Assembly: GCA_000440235.1 (NCBI GenBank)
Contig: ALKQ01000051.1
Coordinates: 1-48,429 of the forward strand
Origin: Streptococcus suis 10581
GTDB taxonomy: Bacteria > Bacillota > Bacilli > Lactobacillales > Streptococcaceae
Reading direction: 5' to 3'
Length of the DNA stretch: 48,429 nucleotides
The first letter of the stretch is position 1. Each line of letters begins with the position of its first letter. The notes under the pieces are model-generated. The model searched no databases and was not told the origin of the DNA. It worked only from the letters and a program-made list of their open reading frames with translations. The position numbers and the translations under genes are program-made. Positions 33,192 to 42,682 of this stretch are shown here, in pieces.

Positions 33192-34388
33192 ATGGCAAAA
33201 GAAAAATACGATCGTAGTAAACCCCACGTTAACATTGGTACAATTGGACACGTTGACCACGGTAAAACTACTTTGACAGCAGCTATCACAACTGTATTGG
33301 CACGTCGCTTGCCTTCATCAGTTAACCAACCTAAAGACTATGCGTCTATCGATGCTGCTCCAGAAGAGCGCGAGCGCGGTATCACTATCAACACTGCACA
33401 CGTTGAGTACGAAACTGAAAAACGTCACTATGCTCACATCGACGCTCCAGGACACGCGGACTACGTTAAAAACATGATCACTGGTGCTGCTCAGATGGAC
33501 GGTGCTATCCTTGTAGTAGCTTCAACTGACGGTCCAATGCCACAAACTCGTGAGCACATCCTTCTTTCACGTCAGGTTGGTGTTAAACACCTTATCGTCT
33601 TCATGAACAAAGTTGACTTGGTTGACGATGAAGAATTGCTTGAGTTGGTTGAAATGGAAATCCGTGACCTTCTTTCAGAATACGATTTCCCAGGTGATGA
33701 TCTTCCAGTTATCCAAGGTTCAGCTCTTAAAGCTCTTGAAGGTGACACTAAGTACGAAGACATCGTTATGGAATTGATGAACACTGTTGATGAGTACATT
33801 CCAGAACCAGAACGCGACACTGACAAACCATTGTTGCTTCCAGTCGAAGACGTATTCTCAATCACTGGTCGTGGTACTGTTGCTTCAGGACGTATCGACC
33901 GTGGTACTGTTCGTGTCAACGACGAAATCGAAATCGTTGGTCTTCAAGAAGAAAAATCTAAAGCAGTTGTTACTGGTGTTGAAATGTTCCGTAAACAACT
34001 TGACGAAGGTCTTGCCGGCGATAACGTTGGTGTGCTTCTTCGTGGTGTACAACGTGATGAAATCGAACGTGGTCAAGTTATCTCTAAACCAGGTTCTATC
34101 AACCCACACACTAAATTCAAAGGTGAAGTTTACATCCTTACTAAAGAAGAAGGTGGACGTCACACTCCATTCTTCGACAACTACCGTCCACAGTTCTACT
34201 TCCGTACAACTGACGTAACTGGTTCAATCAAATTGCCAGAAGGTACTGAAATGGTAATGCCTGGTGATAACGTTACTATCGACGTTGAATTGATCCACCC
34301 AATCGCCGTTGAACAAGGTACTACTTTCTCTATCCGTGAAGGTGGACGTACTGTTGGTTCAGGTATGGTTACAGAAATCGAAGCTTAA
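33192..34388 (+). CDS. tuf: Elongation factor Tu
   Basis: The 398-residue GTPase delivers aminoacyl-tRNA to the ribosome. [11 protein letters not shown] (residues 19-29) is the P-loop, [13 protein letters not shown] the switch region, [12 protein letters not shown] the G3 motif and [11 protein letters not shown] the G4 motif. Domains 2 and 3 follow in normal order. The ATG at 33192 has GGAGG 13 bases upstream. Codon choice is strongly biased to a few codons, as expected for one of the most expressed genes. It is a single-gene unit closed by a terminator. Confidence 0.99.
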   Translation: MAKEKYDRSKPHVNIGTIGHVDHGKTTLTAAITTVLARRLPSSVNQPKDYASIDAAPEERERGITINTAHVEYETEKRHYAHIDAPGHADYVKNMITGAAQMDGAILVVASTDGPMPQTREHILLSRQVGVKHLIVFMNKVDLVDDEELLELVEMEIRDLLSEYDFPGDDLPVIQGSALKALEGDTKYEDIVMELMNTVDEYIPEPERDTDKPLLLPVEDVFSITGRGTVASGRIDRGTVRVNDEIEIVGLQEEKSKAVVTGVEMFRKQLDEGLAGDNVGVLLRGVQRDEIERGQVISKPGSINPHTKFKGEVYILTKEEGGRHTPFFDNYRPQFYFRTTDVTGSIKLPEGTEMVMPGDNVTIDVELIHPIAVEQGTTFSIREGGRTVGSGMVTEIEA

Positions 34389-34437
34389 TTCGATTGAGTT
34401 CCCAGAAATAACAATTATAGTCAGACAACTTAATTGT

Positions 34438-34466
34438 AACTCTCTACTTTCGGGTAGAGAGTTTTT
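34438..34466 (+). terminator. Terminator after tuf
   Basis: AACTCTCTAC / GTAGAGAGTT hairpin followed by TTTCTG. Confidence 0.9.
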
Positions 34467-34508
34467 CTGTAAGTATTCATAAAATGCACAGAAATTCTTT
34501 AATCTTAG

Positions 34509-35315
<807 letters not shown>

Positions 35316-35324
35316 TATAGTCAT

Positions 35325-35685
35325 TTAGTTTTTCTTTTATTACTTCGACGTAAGGAGGCTTGGCAAAAAGTCCAGCGCCACTTCTCAGGGTTTGTGTCAA
35401 CATCTCAGCGCAGTGGTTGATTGGCAGATTTGTTCGTGTTTTACACTCCAACTCTGACCTAATCAACTGTGCGGGGGTGGGAAAACGAACTCTTCTATGG
35501 ATGGTCGAGTTCTTTCCCACTCCCTATTTCCAACTTCAAACACTCCACTGGATTGTTTGAACTCGCTTTGCCGTACTCTGCAGGGGTGACTTGCTCCGCA
35601 AGTGCTATCTCCAACCTTGCACAGTCACTCGACTGTACAAGCTGTCTGCAGCTCGTTGCCTAGTACTAAAAGTAAACTAAAAGAT
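35325..35685 (+). repeat. Composite dispersed repeat, copy A (core in plus orientation)
   Basis: This fills the 425-base gap after tpiA, with no gene seen. Outer arms form inverted repeats: TTTAGTTTTTCTTTTATTACTTCG on the left (about 35327-35350, read with one gap) against the complement of TAGTACTAAAAGTAAACTAAA on the right (about 35661-35681). The core (35353-35524) begins GGAGGCTTGGCAAAAAGTCC and ends TTTCCCACTCCC; it can fold at its end through GGGTGGGAAAACGAACTC and GAGTTCTTTCCCAC. Between core and right arm lie two small palindromes, CAAACA...TGTTTG and ACAGT...ACTGT. The core matches copies at 42442 and 48336. Confidence 0.8.
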
Positions 35686-35691
35686 TATAAC

Positions 35692-35726
35692 AAAAAGCAT
35701 CGGATTTTGAATTCGATGCTTTTTTT
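35692..35726. terminator. Bidirectional terminator before the HAD gene end
   Basis: AAAAAGCATCG / CGATGCTTTTT hairpin with T and A tracts on both strands. Confidence 0.8.
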
Positions 35727-35740
35727 GATATTTTAAGAGG

Positions 35741-36550
35741 CTATTTCAGTACCCATTCTCTAAGAGCGTGGGCTACACCGCTCTCATCATTTGACTTCGT
35801 AATGTATTTGGCGATTTTCTTCAATTCAGGATTTCCGTTTTCCATGACAACAGGATTACCAACAACTTCCAACATTGGACGGTCATTTTCTTGGTCACCG
35901 ATGGCCATAGTTTGATCCATAGTTAGTCCAAGCTTCTCAGCTAGATGAATGATAGCTTGTCCCTTGTTAACAGTTTTAGGGGTGATTTCCAAATAAAATG
36001 GTGCTGATTTTGCTACGTTGTACTTCTCAGTCAAGCTGGTCGGTAGAAGTGGAATAGCAGCATCAAGAATTTCTGGCTCATCAACCATCATTGTTTTGAT
36101 AATTTCCTTGTCAGCCATTTCTTCAGGAGTGCGATAGAAAATGGGTGCACTTACTAGTGTTGATTCGTAAATGGTGTATTTACCGATGTTACGGTTGGCA
36201 GTATAGATACCTTCCTTGGTGCTGGCATGCATTGGGAGCTTGAGTTTACGGGCAGCAGATTCGATGTCGAGATAATCCTCATAAGTCAAGGTATCTTTGA
36301 CAATATCCTCACCAGTTGCTGCATCTTGGACTAAGCCGCCGTTAAAAGTGATGACGTAGTCACCTGCTTCTGTAAGATTGAGTTCTTCTAAAATTGCTTG
36401 AACACCGGAAATGGGGCGACCAGTAGCAATAACAATTTTAACGCCTGCTTTTTTTGCTTCTTGGATTGCTGAGTGTACTTCAGCTGTAATTTGGTGTTGA
36501 CTATTTAGTAGTGTACCATCAATATCGATGGCGACAAGTTTAATGCTCAT
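35741..36550 (-). CDS. Cof-type HAD-IIB family hydrolase (YidA-like)
   Basis: The 269-residue protein is a haloacid-dehalogenase-type phosphatase. Motif I is VAIDIDGTLLNSQH (nucleophile Asp9), motif II is IVIATGRPISG, and motif III/IV is the MAIGDQENDRPMLEVVG segment near residue 215. The cap domain lies between about 85 and 185. Such enzymes act on sugar phosphates and related compounds; the substrate is unknown. It is co-transcribed with the HD-domain gene, which it overlaps by 11 bases. Confidence 0.93.
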   Translation of the reverse strand: MSIKLVAIDIDGTLLNSQHQITAEVHSAIQEAKKAGVKIVIATGRPISGVQAILEELNLTEAGDYVITFNGGLVQDAATGEDIVKDTLTYEDYLDIESAARKLKLPMHASTKEGIYTANRNIGKYTIYESTLVSAPIFYRTPEEMADKEIIKTMMVDEPEILDAAIPLLPTSLTEKYNVAKSAPFYLEITPKTVNKGQAIIHLAEKLGLTMDQTMAIGDQENDRPMLEVVGNPVVMENGNPELKKIAKYITKSNDESGVAHALREWVLK

Positions 36551-37853
36551 TTGATTCTCCGATTATAAAGTGATCGTTATGTATGTGGCTGTTAAAATCA
36601 GCTATTTGAGGTGCGAAAATTCCTGTTTCTTCTAACATTTCTTTTGGGAAATAGAAGCGGCTATCGCCATGGATTGTGCCTGATAAGGAATGGACAATTG
36701 GTGACAGAGAGGATAGTTCTACCAAGGTTTCATCTTTGCGATAAATCTCAATTTGAGTCCGTTTCTTTTCTGCATTCGGTCGGTAAATGTCATACGGCAA
36801 ATCAAAGTTGTGGTGAATAGCAGTATAGTATTCTGGGTCAAACCCGACGTCTGCGACCAGGCTACGCAGGCGGTCCAAAGCTTCCTCTTCTTCGGCCTTG
36901 AAAGTGATGGACTTGAGCACTTTCCTATTGATATAGCGCTGGGCTAAGTCAGATAAAATACGATCTGGTCCATCTATCCATGATTGAAAGTAAGTATTCA
37001 TAACTCCATCATCCAGACTGAGGTAGTCGGTTAGACGGATACGATGCTCAAAAAAAGGTAATAGCCGAGGTGAAGTTCGTGCAAAAAACTCCTGTTCACT
37101 AGTATATAGTAGTTTGGCACGATTGAGTAAATTCTGCAATAGGACTTCCATAGAGCGGCTTGCTGGATGAAAATAGACTTGCATGTACATCTGGTAGCGG
37201 CTGAGAACGTAGTCTTCTACTGCATGCATACCAGATTCTTTGAAGGCAATTCCATTTTCTGTCGGGCGAATGACACGTAATATCCTAGTTAGGTCAAATT
37301 CACCATAGTTCGCACCTGTGAAGTAGGAATCTCGTAATAGATAATCCATCCGGTCAACATCAATCTGGCTCGAAATGAGTTGAACGACCTGTTTATTTGG
37401 ATAGGTGTGTTTGATGACACTAGCAACCTTGTCTGGAAACTCAGGTGAAACTTGTTTCAATAGAGCATTGATTTCCGTTTCTGGACTAGTAATAATAGCA
37501 CAGGTCATTTCCTCATGGTCTGTATCAAATAGACGCTCGAAGGTATGAGAATAGGCTCCGTGTCCGACATCATGGAGTAACGCAGCAACCATGGTCAGTA
37601 GGGACTCGTTTGTATCCCAGATTTGTGGATACTTGTCTTCAAATTTTTGAGTAATCCGTCTGGCGATTTCGTAGGTGCCGAGGCAGTGCGAAAAGCGGCT
37701 ATGCTCGCCACCATGGAAGGTATAGGAGGTAGTCCCTAGTTGCTTGATGCGGCGTAGTCGCTGAAATTCTTTTGTATTGATAAGTTTATAAATCAGCTCA
37801 TGATCAACATGTACATAGTTATGAACTGGATCGCGAAATACTTTTTCTATCAT
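36540..37853 (-). CDS. HD-domain phosphohydrolase (YwfO-like, dNTPase-related)
   Basis: The 437-residue protein has the HD-domain metal site: HSRFSHCLGTYEIARRI near residue 50 (first His), LLHDVGHGAYSHTFE near 93 (HD pair), and QIDVDRMDYLLRDSYFTGANYG near 165 (last Asp). The layout resembles the dNTP triphosphohydrolase-like YwfO group in Firmicutes. It may act on nucleotides; no biochemical claim is made for this copy. The 3' end overlaps the HAD hydrolase gene, so the two form one unit. Confidence 0.9.
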   Translation of the reverse strand: MIEKVFRDPVHNYVHVDHELIYKLINTKEFQRLRRIKQLGTTSYTFHGGEHSRFSHCLGTYEIARRITQKFEDKYPQIWDTNESLLTMVAALLHDVGHGAYSHTFERLFDTDHEEMTCAIITSPETEINALLKQVSPEFPDKVASVIKHTYPNKQVVQLISSQIDVDRMDYLLRDSYFTGANYGEFDLTRILRVIRPTENGIAFKESGMHAVEDYVLSRYQMYMQVYFHPASRSMEVLLQNLLNRAKLLYTSEQEFFARTSPRLLPFFEHRIRLTDYLSLDDGVMNTYFQSWIDGPDRILSDLAQRYINRKVLKSITFKAEEEEALDRLRSLVADVGFDPEYYTAIHHNFDLPYDIYRPNAEKKRTQIEIYRKDETLVELSSLSPIVHSLSGTIHGDSRFYFPKEMLEETGIFAPQIADFNSHIHNDHFIIGESNEH

Positions 37854-37936
37854 AGTTTCATTATAACAAAAAAGGGAGATAAATTCCTGATTTTTCTAAA
37901 ACACAAGGATATTGCTATGTACCAAATGGAATCTTT

Positions 37937-37945
37937 TGGTATAAT
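37937..37945 (+). promoter_or_regulatory. Extended -10 promoter, probably giving a leaderless mRNA
   Basis: TGGTATAAT ends at 37945, and the ATG of the next gene begins at 37952, six bases later, with no room for a Shine-Dalgarno. Confidence 0.6.
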
Positions 37946-37951
37946 GAAGAG

Positions 37952-38839
37952 ATGAATAATCAAATTATCTTATTAACTATTCAGGTCTTTATTGTAGCCC
38001 TAATTCTTTGGATGCTTTACACAATTCTATCCTATGCTAAAAAGCACGATATTTCTCTAAAAGAGAAATTTTGGACAGGATTTGGTATCGGTTATGTTAC
38101 TGATTTGCTAGACACCTTGGGGATTGGAACCTTTGCAACGACAACCACTATGTTTAAACTAACAAAGTTGGTGGAAGACGATCGTAAAATTCCTGCGACC
38201 ATGACAACGGCGCACATCATACCAGTCTTAGTAGAGGCGCTATTGTTTATTACGATAGTTGAGGTTGATATTGTCACTCTGATTGCTATGGCAGCAGCGG
38301 CATTTACGGGTGCCTTTGTTGGTGCCAAGGTAACTCAAAAATGGGATACAAAGAAAGTTCAACGAATTCTTGGGATTTTACTAATTATTGCAGCCTGTTT
38401 CATGGTCTATCGCATGATTACTAACCCTGGCGCAGATCTTACTAATGAAGTAAAGGGCTTAACTGGTTGGAAACTGGCTGTTGGTATTGCCTTTGATTTT
38501 ATGGTGGGGATGCTGATGAGTATGGGACTGGGTAACTATGCTCCTGAGTTAATTTTCTTCTCATTGATGGGAATTAGTCCAGCGGTTGCTCTTCCAGTTA
38601 TGATGTTGAATGCTGCTATGATTATGACAGCTGGTGCCAAGCAGTTTATCCAATCAGGACGAGTAAACTGGCCAGGAGTTCCAGGAATCATTGTCGGTGG
38701 GGTGCTAGGTGTTTTGACAGCTGCTTTCTTCCTATCAAATTTGGATATTAATAATTTGAAAATTTTAGTTGTCTTCGTTGCAGCGTATACAGGCTTTACT
38801 CTGCTTCGTTCATCCTTTGTTACTAGGATTAAAAAATAG
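37952..38839 (+). CDS. TauE/SafE-family membrane exporter
   Basis: The 295-residue protein has about eight hydrophobic helices and the family glycine-rich blocks: FWTGFGIGYVTDLLDTLGIGTFATTT near residue 42, and a repeat-like second half with FDFMVGMLMSMGLGNYAPELIFFSLMGI. Members export sulfonates, sulfite or other small anions; the substrate is not known here. The start at 37952 abuts a -10 element, pointing to leaderless translation. The DUF1934 gene follows after 11 bases. Confidence 0.88.
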   Translation: MNNQIILLTIQVFIVALILWMLYTILSYAKKHDISLKEKFWTGFGIGYVTDLLDTLGIGTFATTTTMFKLTKLVEDDRKIPATMTTAHIIPVLVEALLFITIVEVDIVTLIAMAAAAFTGAFVGAKVTQKWDTKKVQRILGILLIIAACFMVYRMITNPGADLTNEVKGLTGWKLAVGIAFDFMVGMLMSMGLGNYAPELIFFSLMGISPAVALPVMMLNAAMIMTAGAKQFIQSGRVNWPGVPGIIVGGVLGVLTAAFFLSNLDINNLKILVVFVAAYTGFTLLRSSFVTRIKK

Positions 38840-38850
38840 TAGGAGGAACT

Positions 38851-39237
38851 ATGGATATTCATTTACGAAATGAAATTGATCTGGACGGGCAGATTGAGGT
38901 AGTGGATCAGCAATTTCAAGTGGAAATTAAGGAAAAAGATGGGAATCTTTATCTCATTTATAGTAACGATGAAGCTGAAAAAGTTGTCATAAAATGTGAC
39001 GAAGAAGAGTTAGTGATGACACGCTTTTCCACTCCGAAGTCTATTATGCGATTCATTTCTGGTAAAGAAGCTATTGTGACCATTCCTACACCGTTAGGAA
39101 TCCAGCATTTTGTGACCGATACAAAACGTTACCAATTAAACCGTTCGGATCAAAGTGTCCAGTTGCAATATGAATTAAAGGGATTGGAGAACCAGCAGCT
39201 TTTTGCTTCCTATGATTTGGAAATCTCGTGGAAATAA
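38851..39237 (+). CDS. DUF1934 (YwiB-like) beta-barrel protein
   Basis: The 128-residue protein is made almost only of predicted strands (HLRNEIDLDGQIEVVDQQFQVEIKEKDG; LYLIYSNDEAEKVVIKCDEEELVMTRF; TPLGIQHFVTDTKRYQL), as in the calycin-like DUF1934/YwiB family of Firmicutes. The function is unknown. AGGAGGAAC lies before the ATG. It is probably co-transcribed with the TauE-like gene. Confidence 0.85.
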   Translation: MDIHLRNEIDLDGQIEVVDQQFQVEIKEKDGNLYLIYSNDEAEKVVIKCDEEELVMTRFSTPKSIMRFISGKEAIVTIPTPLGIQHFVTDTKRYQLNRSDQSVQLQYELKGLENQQLFASYDLEISWK

Positions 39238-39261
39238 TCTCTTATTTCCAGAAAAATATTC

Positions 39262-39289
39262 TTGAATTTCTCGGGATTTTTGATATAAT
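39262..39289 (+). promoter_or_regulatory. Promoter of the cation ATPase leader
   Basis: TTGAAT (39262-39267), a 16-base spacer and TATAAT (39284-39289) with an extended TG. The predicted start falls just at the riboswitch 5' end. Confidence 0.65.
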
Positions 39290-39293
39290 AGTT

Positions 39294-39384
39294 AACAAAT
39301 CGAGGGAGTAGCTAGCGGAAAATTCCGTGATATTGTCGTCAATCCGACTTGTTTCCGGCAATATATTAAATAGCGAGACTTGTT
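39294..39384 (+). ncRNA. yybP-ykoY manganese riboswitch aptamer
   Basis: The conserved pieces appear in order: GGGAGTAGC, a first hairpin GCGGAAAATTCCG, GTCGTCAATCCG, a second stem ending CCGGCAAT, and AGCGAGAC near the 3' end. This matches the layout of the lactococcal Mn2+ riboswitch as I recall it. AACAA at the 5' end pairs with TTGTT at the 3' end as P1. It precedes a P-type cation ATPase, the known target class in streptococci. Mn2+ binding should turn on the exporter. Confidence 0.9.
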
Positions 39385-39386
39385 TT

Positions 39387-39488
39387 AGAACCTGTCTTCG
39401 CAAGTAAGGTATTTTTAGATAAGAGAGAGTTTTGTGTCTATCAAGGCAGTTTTTTGAAGGAATACTGACTGTATTTCAAAAAAAACTA
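39387..39488 (+). repeat. About 100-bp dispersed repeat, copy 1 (in riboswitch leader)
   Basis: It begins AGAACCTGT and contains ATCAAGGCAGTTTTTTGAAGG and AATACTGACTGT before AAAAAAAAC. It aligns without gaps to 46557-46656 at roughly three of four positions. It begins two bases after the aptamer. Confidence 0.75.
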
Positions 39489-39593
39489 ATACTCAATGAA
39501 AATCAAAGTCAGGCTAGGCGACGCCGATGCAGATTGAACTAAAGTTCATCAATTCAAGTCAACAACGGCTGAGTTGGATTTTCGAAGAGTATA
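39489..39593 (-). repeat. BOX-like element
   Basis: The ends read ATACTCAATGAAAATCAAAG (plus strand, left) and GATTTTCGAAGAGTAT (right), the same termini as pneumococcal BOX elements as I remember them, here in reverse orientation. The ends are inverted repeats of each other (ATACTC-3 bases-GAAAATC). The middle holds a hairpin TTGAACTAAAGTTCA. BOX elements are non-coding, mobilised repeats of streptococci. Confidence 0.8.
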
Positions 39594-39640
39594 ACGATGA
39601 GCGACAGAAAACTAGCCCTAGATAGAAGTGCCGAGCTGTG

Positions 39641-39674
39641 AAGAGAGGTTCTCATTAAACAGGTCTCTTTTTTA
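39641..39674 (+). terminator. Possible riboswitch-controlled terminator
   Basis: AAGAGA ... TCTCTT forms a stem with a long loop, followed by a run of T. The loop contains ACAGGT, complementary to ACCTGT (39389-39394) just after the aptamer, so alternative pairing is possible. The stem is weak, and control here is inference. Confidence 0.45.
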
Positions 39675-39712
39675 TTTGTTAGGTAAAAAAGGGACCGAGA
39701 AGGAGAAGGAAA

Positions 39713-42397
39713 TTGTCAAAAGAACAAAAATGCGATTTGTTTTATACACAGAGCGAAGAGCAAGTATTGTCAAGCATGGGGTCTTCTTTGGACGGTTTGT
39801 CTAGTGATGAGGCAAGCAAACGTCTAGCAGACTACGGTCGTAACGAATTGGATGAGGGTGAAAAACGCACACTCTTAGCTAAATTCTTGGATCAGTTCAA
39901 AGACTTGATGATTATTATTTTGATTGCAGCAGCAATCTTGACGGTGATTACAGAAGGTTCACACGGTTTGACAGATGCCATTATCATCTTGGCCGTAGTT
40001 ATCTTGAACGCTGCCTTTGGTGTTTATCAAGAGGGTCAAGCTGAGGCAGCCATTGAGGCGCTAAAAAACATGTCAAGCCCAGTTGCGCGTGCGCTTCGTG
40101 ACAATCATGTAGTCGAAGTTGATTCTAAAGACTTGGTACCAGGTGACATCGTCTTGCTTGAAGCAGGTGATGTTGTCCCTGCCGATATGCGTTTGTTGGA
40201 AGCTAACTCCCTCAAAATCGAAGAGGCAGCTCTTACAGGTGAGTCTGTACCAGTTGATAAAGATTTGTCAGCAGTTTTGGCTGAAGATGCACCGATTGGT
40301 GACCGTGTCAACATGGCCTACCAGAACTCAAACGTTACTTACGGACGTGGTCTTGGTGTGGTTACAAACACAGGTATGTACACAGAAGTCGGTCACATCG
40401 CAGGCATGCTTGCCAATGCAGATGAAACAGACACGCCGTTGAAACAAAACTTGCACCAATTATCTAAGGTCTTGACATACGCAGTTCTTGTCATTGCTGC
40501 GGTAACGATGGCTGTTTCAGTCTTCGTACGTGGAGAAGGTATCTTGCCTGCTCTTATGACTTCTGTAGCTCTTGCGGTTGCAGCTATTCCAGAAGGCTTG
40601 CCAGCTATTGTAACGGTTGTCCTTTCACTTGGTACTCAAGTATTGGCTAAGCGTAACTCCATCATCCGTAAGTTGCCTGCTGTTGAAACACTTGGTTCAA
40701 CTGAAATCATCGCATCAGATAAAACTGGTACTTTGACTATGAACCAGATGACTGTTGAAAAAGTTTATACAAACGGTCAATTGGTGGATGCTAAAGAAGC
40801 TTTGGATGCAAGCAATACAACGCTTCGTGTTATGAACTTTGCCAATGATACAAAAGTTGACCCAACTGGTAAATTGATCGGTGACCCAACTGAAACGGCA
40901 CTTGTTCAATTTGGTTTGGACCAAAACTTTGACGTTCGTGAAGTCTTGGTATCTGAGCCTCGTGTGGCTGAATTGCCATTTGACTCAACACGTAAATTGA
41001 TGTCAACTGTTCACCAACAAGCTGCGGGAAACTTCTTTATAGCTGTTAAAGGTGCTCCAGACCAATTGCTCAAACGTGTAACGCAAATTGAAGAAAACGG
41101 TACAATCCGTCCGATTACCGATGCGGATAAACAAGCCATTCTTGCCACTAACAAGGACCTGGCTAAACAAGCCCTTCGTGTCTTGATGATGGCATACAAG
41201 TATGTTGATGCTATTCCTGAATTGGAATCTGACGTTGTTGAAAATGATCTTGTCTTCTCAGGTTTGGTAGGTATGATTGACCCTGAGCGTCCAGAAGCAG
41301 CTGAAGCGGTTCGTGTTGCTAAGGAAGCGGGTATCCGTCCAATCATGATTACAGGGGACCACCAAGATACAGCTGAGGCGATTGCAAAACGTCTTGGTAT
41401 CATCGATCCAAATGATACAGAAGACCATGTATTTACAGGTGCAGAGCTCAACGAATTGACGGATGAAGAGTTCCAAAAAGTCTTCAAACAATACTCGGTA
41501 TACGCTCGTGTATCTCCAGAACATAAGGTTCGTATCGTTAAGGCTTGGCAAAATGATGGTAAGGTTGTTGCCATGACTGGTGACGGTGTTAACGATGCGC
41601 CATCACTTAAGACAGCCGACATCGGTATCGGTATGGGGATTACAGGTACGGAAGTTTCCAAAGGTGCCTCTGATATGGTCCTTGCAGATGACAACTTTGC
41701 GACTATCATTGTGGCGGTTGAAGAAGGACGTAAAGTCTTCTCAAACATACAAAAAACCATCCAGTATCTCTTGTCAGCTAACACTGCTGAGGTATTGTGT
41801 ATCTTCCTTGCAACCCTCTTCGGTTGGGACGTGTTGGAGCCAGTTCATCTTCTTTGGATCAACTTGGTAACAGATACTCTTCCAGCGATTGCCCTTGGTG
41901 TTGAGCCTGCTGAACCAGGTATTATGACACACAAACCTCGTGGACGCAATTCAAGCTTCTTCTCAGGTGGTGTCCTTAGCTCTATCATCTATCAAGGTAT
42001 TCTACAGACCGCTTTGGTATTGGGTGTCTATGGATTTGCCCTGCTTTACCCAGAACACAGCATTTATGAAGAAATCCATGCAGATGCTTTGACAATGGCT
42101 TACGTGACATTAGGTTTGATCCAACTGGTTCATGCATACAATGTTAAGTCTGTTTATCAGTCCATTTTCACAGTTGGTTTGTTCAAAAATAAACTCTTCA
42201 ACTGGTCAATTCCATTTGCTTTCCTTTTGTTAATGGCGACAATCGTTGTTCCAGGATTTAGCAATTTCTTCCATGTATCCGTTCTCTCTCCAACCCAGTG
42301 GTTGGTAACCATTATTGGTTCAGGTCTCATGGTTGTCGTTGTAGAAATTGTTAAATTTGTTCAACGTAAAATGGGATTGGATGAAAAAGCTATCTAA
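39713..42397 (+). CDS. P-type cation-transporting ATPase (Ca2+/Mn2+ exporter, PacL/MgtA-like)
   Basis: The 894-residue pump is a P2-type ATPase. SDKTGTLTMNQM places the phosphorylated Asp at residue 336. LTGESVPVDK near 178 is the actuator motif, and AMTGDGVNDAPSLKTADIGIGMG near 620 is the hinge. About ten transmembrane helices include PEGLPAIVTVVLSLG in helix 4 and WINLVTDTLPAIALGVEP in helix 6, both ion-binding helices. It starts at TTG 39713 behind GGAGAAGGAAA. The upstream manganese riboswitch argues for Mn2+ (and perhaps Ca2+) export from the cytosol, as in other streptococci. Confidence 0.95.
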   Translation: MSKEQKCDLFYTQSEEQVLSSMGSSLDGLSSDEASKRLADYGRNELDEGEKRTLLAKFLDQFKDLMIIILIAAAILTVITEGSHGLTDAIIILAVVILNAAFGVYQEGQAEAAIEALKNMSSPVARALRDNHVVEVDSKDLVPGDIVLLEAGDVVPADMRLLEANSLKIEEAALTGESVPVDKDLSAVLAEDAPIGDRVNMAYQNSNVTYGRGLGVVTNTGMYTEVGHIAGMLANADETDTPLKQNLHQLSKVLTYAVLVIAAVTMAVSVFVRGEGILPALMTSVALAVAAIPEGLPAIVTVVLSLGTQVLAKRNSIIRKLPAVETLGSTEIIASDKTGTLTMNQMTVEKVYTNGQLVDAKEALDASNTTLRVMNFANDTKVDPTGKLIGDPTETALVQFGLDQNFDVREVLVSEPRVAELPFDSTRKLMSTVHQQAAGNFFIAVKGAPDQLLKRVTQIEENGTIRPITDADKQAILATNKDLAKQALRVLMMAYKYVDAIPELESDVVENDLVFSGLVGMIDPERPEAAEAVRVAKEAGIRPIMITGDHQDTAEAIAKRLGIIDPNDTEDHVFTGAELNELTDEEFQKVFKQYSVYARVSPEHKVRIVKAWQNDGKVVAMTGDGVNDAPSLKTADIGIGMGITGTEVSKGASDMVLADDNFATIIVAVEEGRKVFSNIQKTIQYLLSANTAEVLCIFLATLFGWDVLEPVHLLWINLVTDTLPAIALGVEPAEPGIMTHKPRGRNSSFFSGGVLSSIIYQGILQTALVLGVYGFALLYPEHSIYEEIHADALTMAYVTLGLIQLVHAYNVKSVYQSIFTVGLFKNKLFNWSIPFAFLLLMATIVVPGFSNFFHVSVLSPTQWLVTIIGSGLMVVVVEIVKFVQRKMGLDEKAI

Positions 42398-42398
42398 T

Positions 42399-42642
42399 AT
42401 AGTTATTCAGCTTATCTTTTATTACTTCGTTAACTCGCCTTGGGAGTGGGAAAGAACTCAACTAGTCAAAAAAGAGTTCGTCTTCCCACCCCCGCACAGT
42501 TGATTAGGTCAGATTTGGAGTGTGAAACACGAGCAAATCTGCCAATCAACCACTGCGCTGAGATGTTGACACGAACTCTGAGAAGTGGCTTTGGACTTTT
42601 TGCCCAGCCTCCTGCGACTCGTTGCCTTGTACTAAAAGAATA
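42399..42642 (+). repeat. Composite dispersed repeat, copy B (core inverted)
   Basis: The outer arms match copy A in the same orientation: TATAGTTATTCAGCTTATC and TTTTATTACTTCG on the left (42399-42429), CTCGTTGCCTTGTACTAAAAG on the right. The core (42442-42612) is the reverse complement of the core in copy A. It lies between the ATPase gene and a convergent small membrane gene, and no gene is seen in it. Confidence 0.8.
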
Positions 42643-42650
42643 TCATTTGA

Positions 42651-42682
42651 AAAAGCTCAGATTTAGTGGTCTGAGCTTTTTT
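42651..42682. terminator. Bidirectional terminator
   Basis: AAAAGCTCAGA / TCTGAGCTTTT hairpin with an 8-base loop and T tracts on both strands. The stop codon of the opposing small gene lies in the loop. Confidence 0.8.

Noticed and set aside
33787..34218. Frame of 143 codons within tuf, another frame
   Set aside because: Low-complexity translation produced by the strongly biased codon use of tuf; no independent signals.
34381..34440. Possible tRNA or small RNA gene after tuf
   Set aside because: No cloverleaf or conserved T-loop sequence; only a terminator is supported.
41011..41784. Open frame of 257 codons opposite the P-type ATPase
   Set aside because: It is antisense to strongly conserved ATPase motifs with no start signal; it is a coding shadow.
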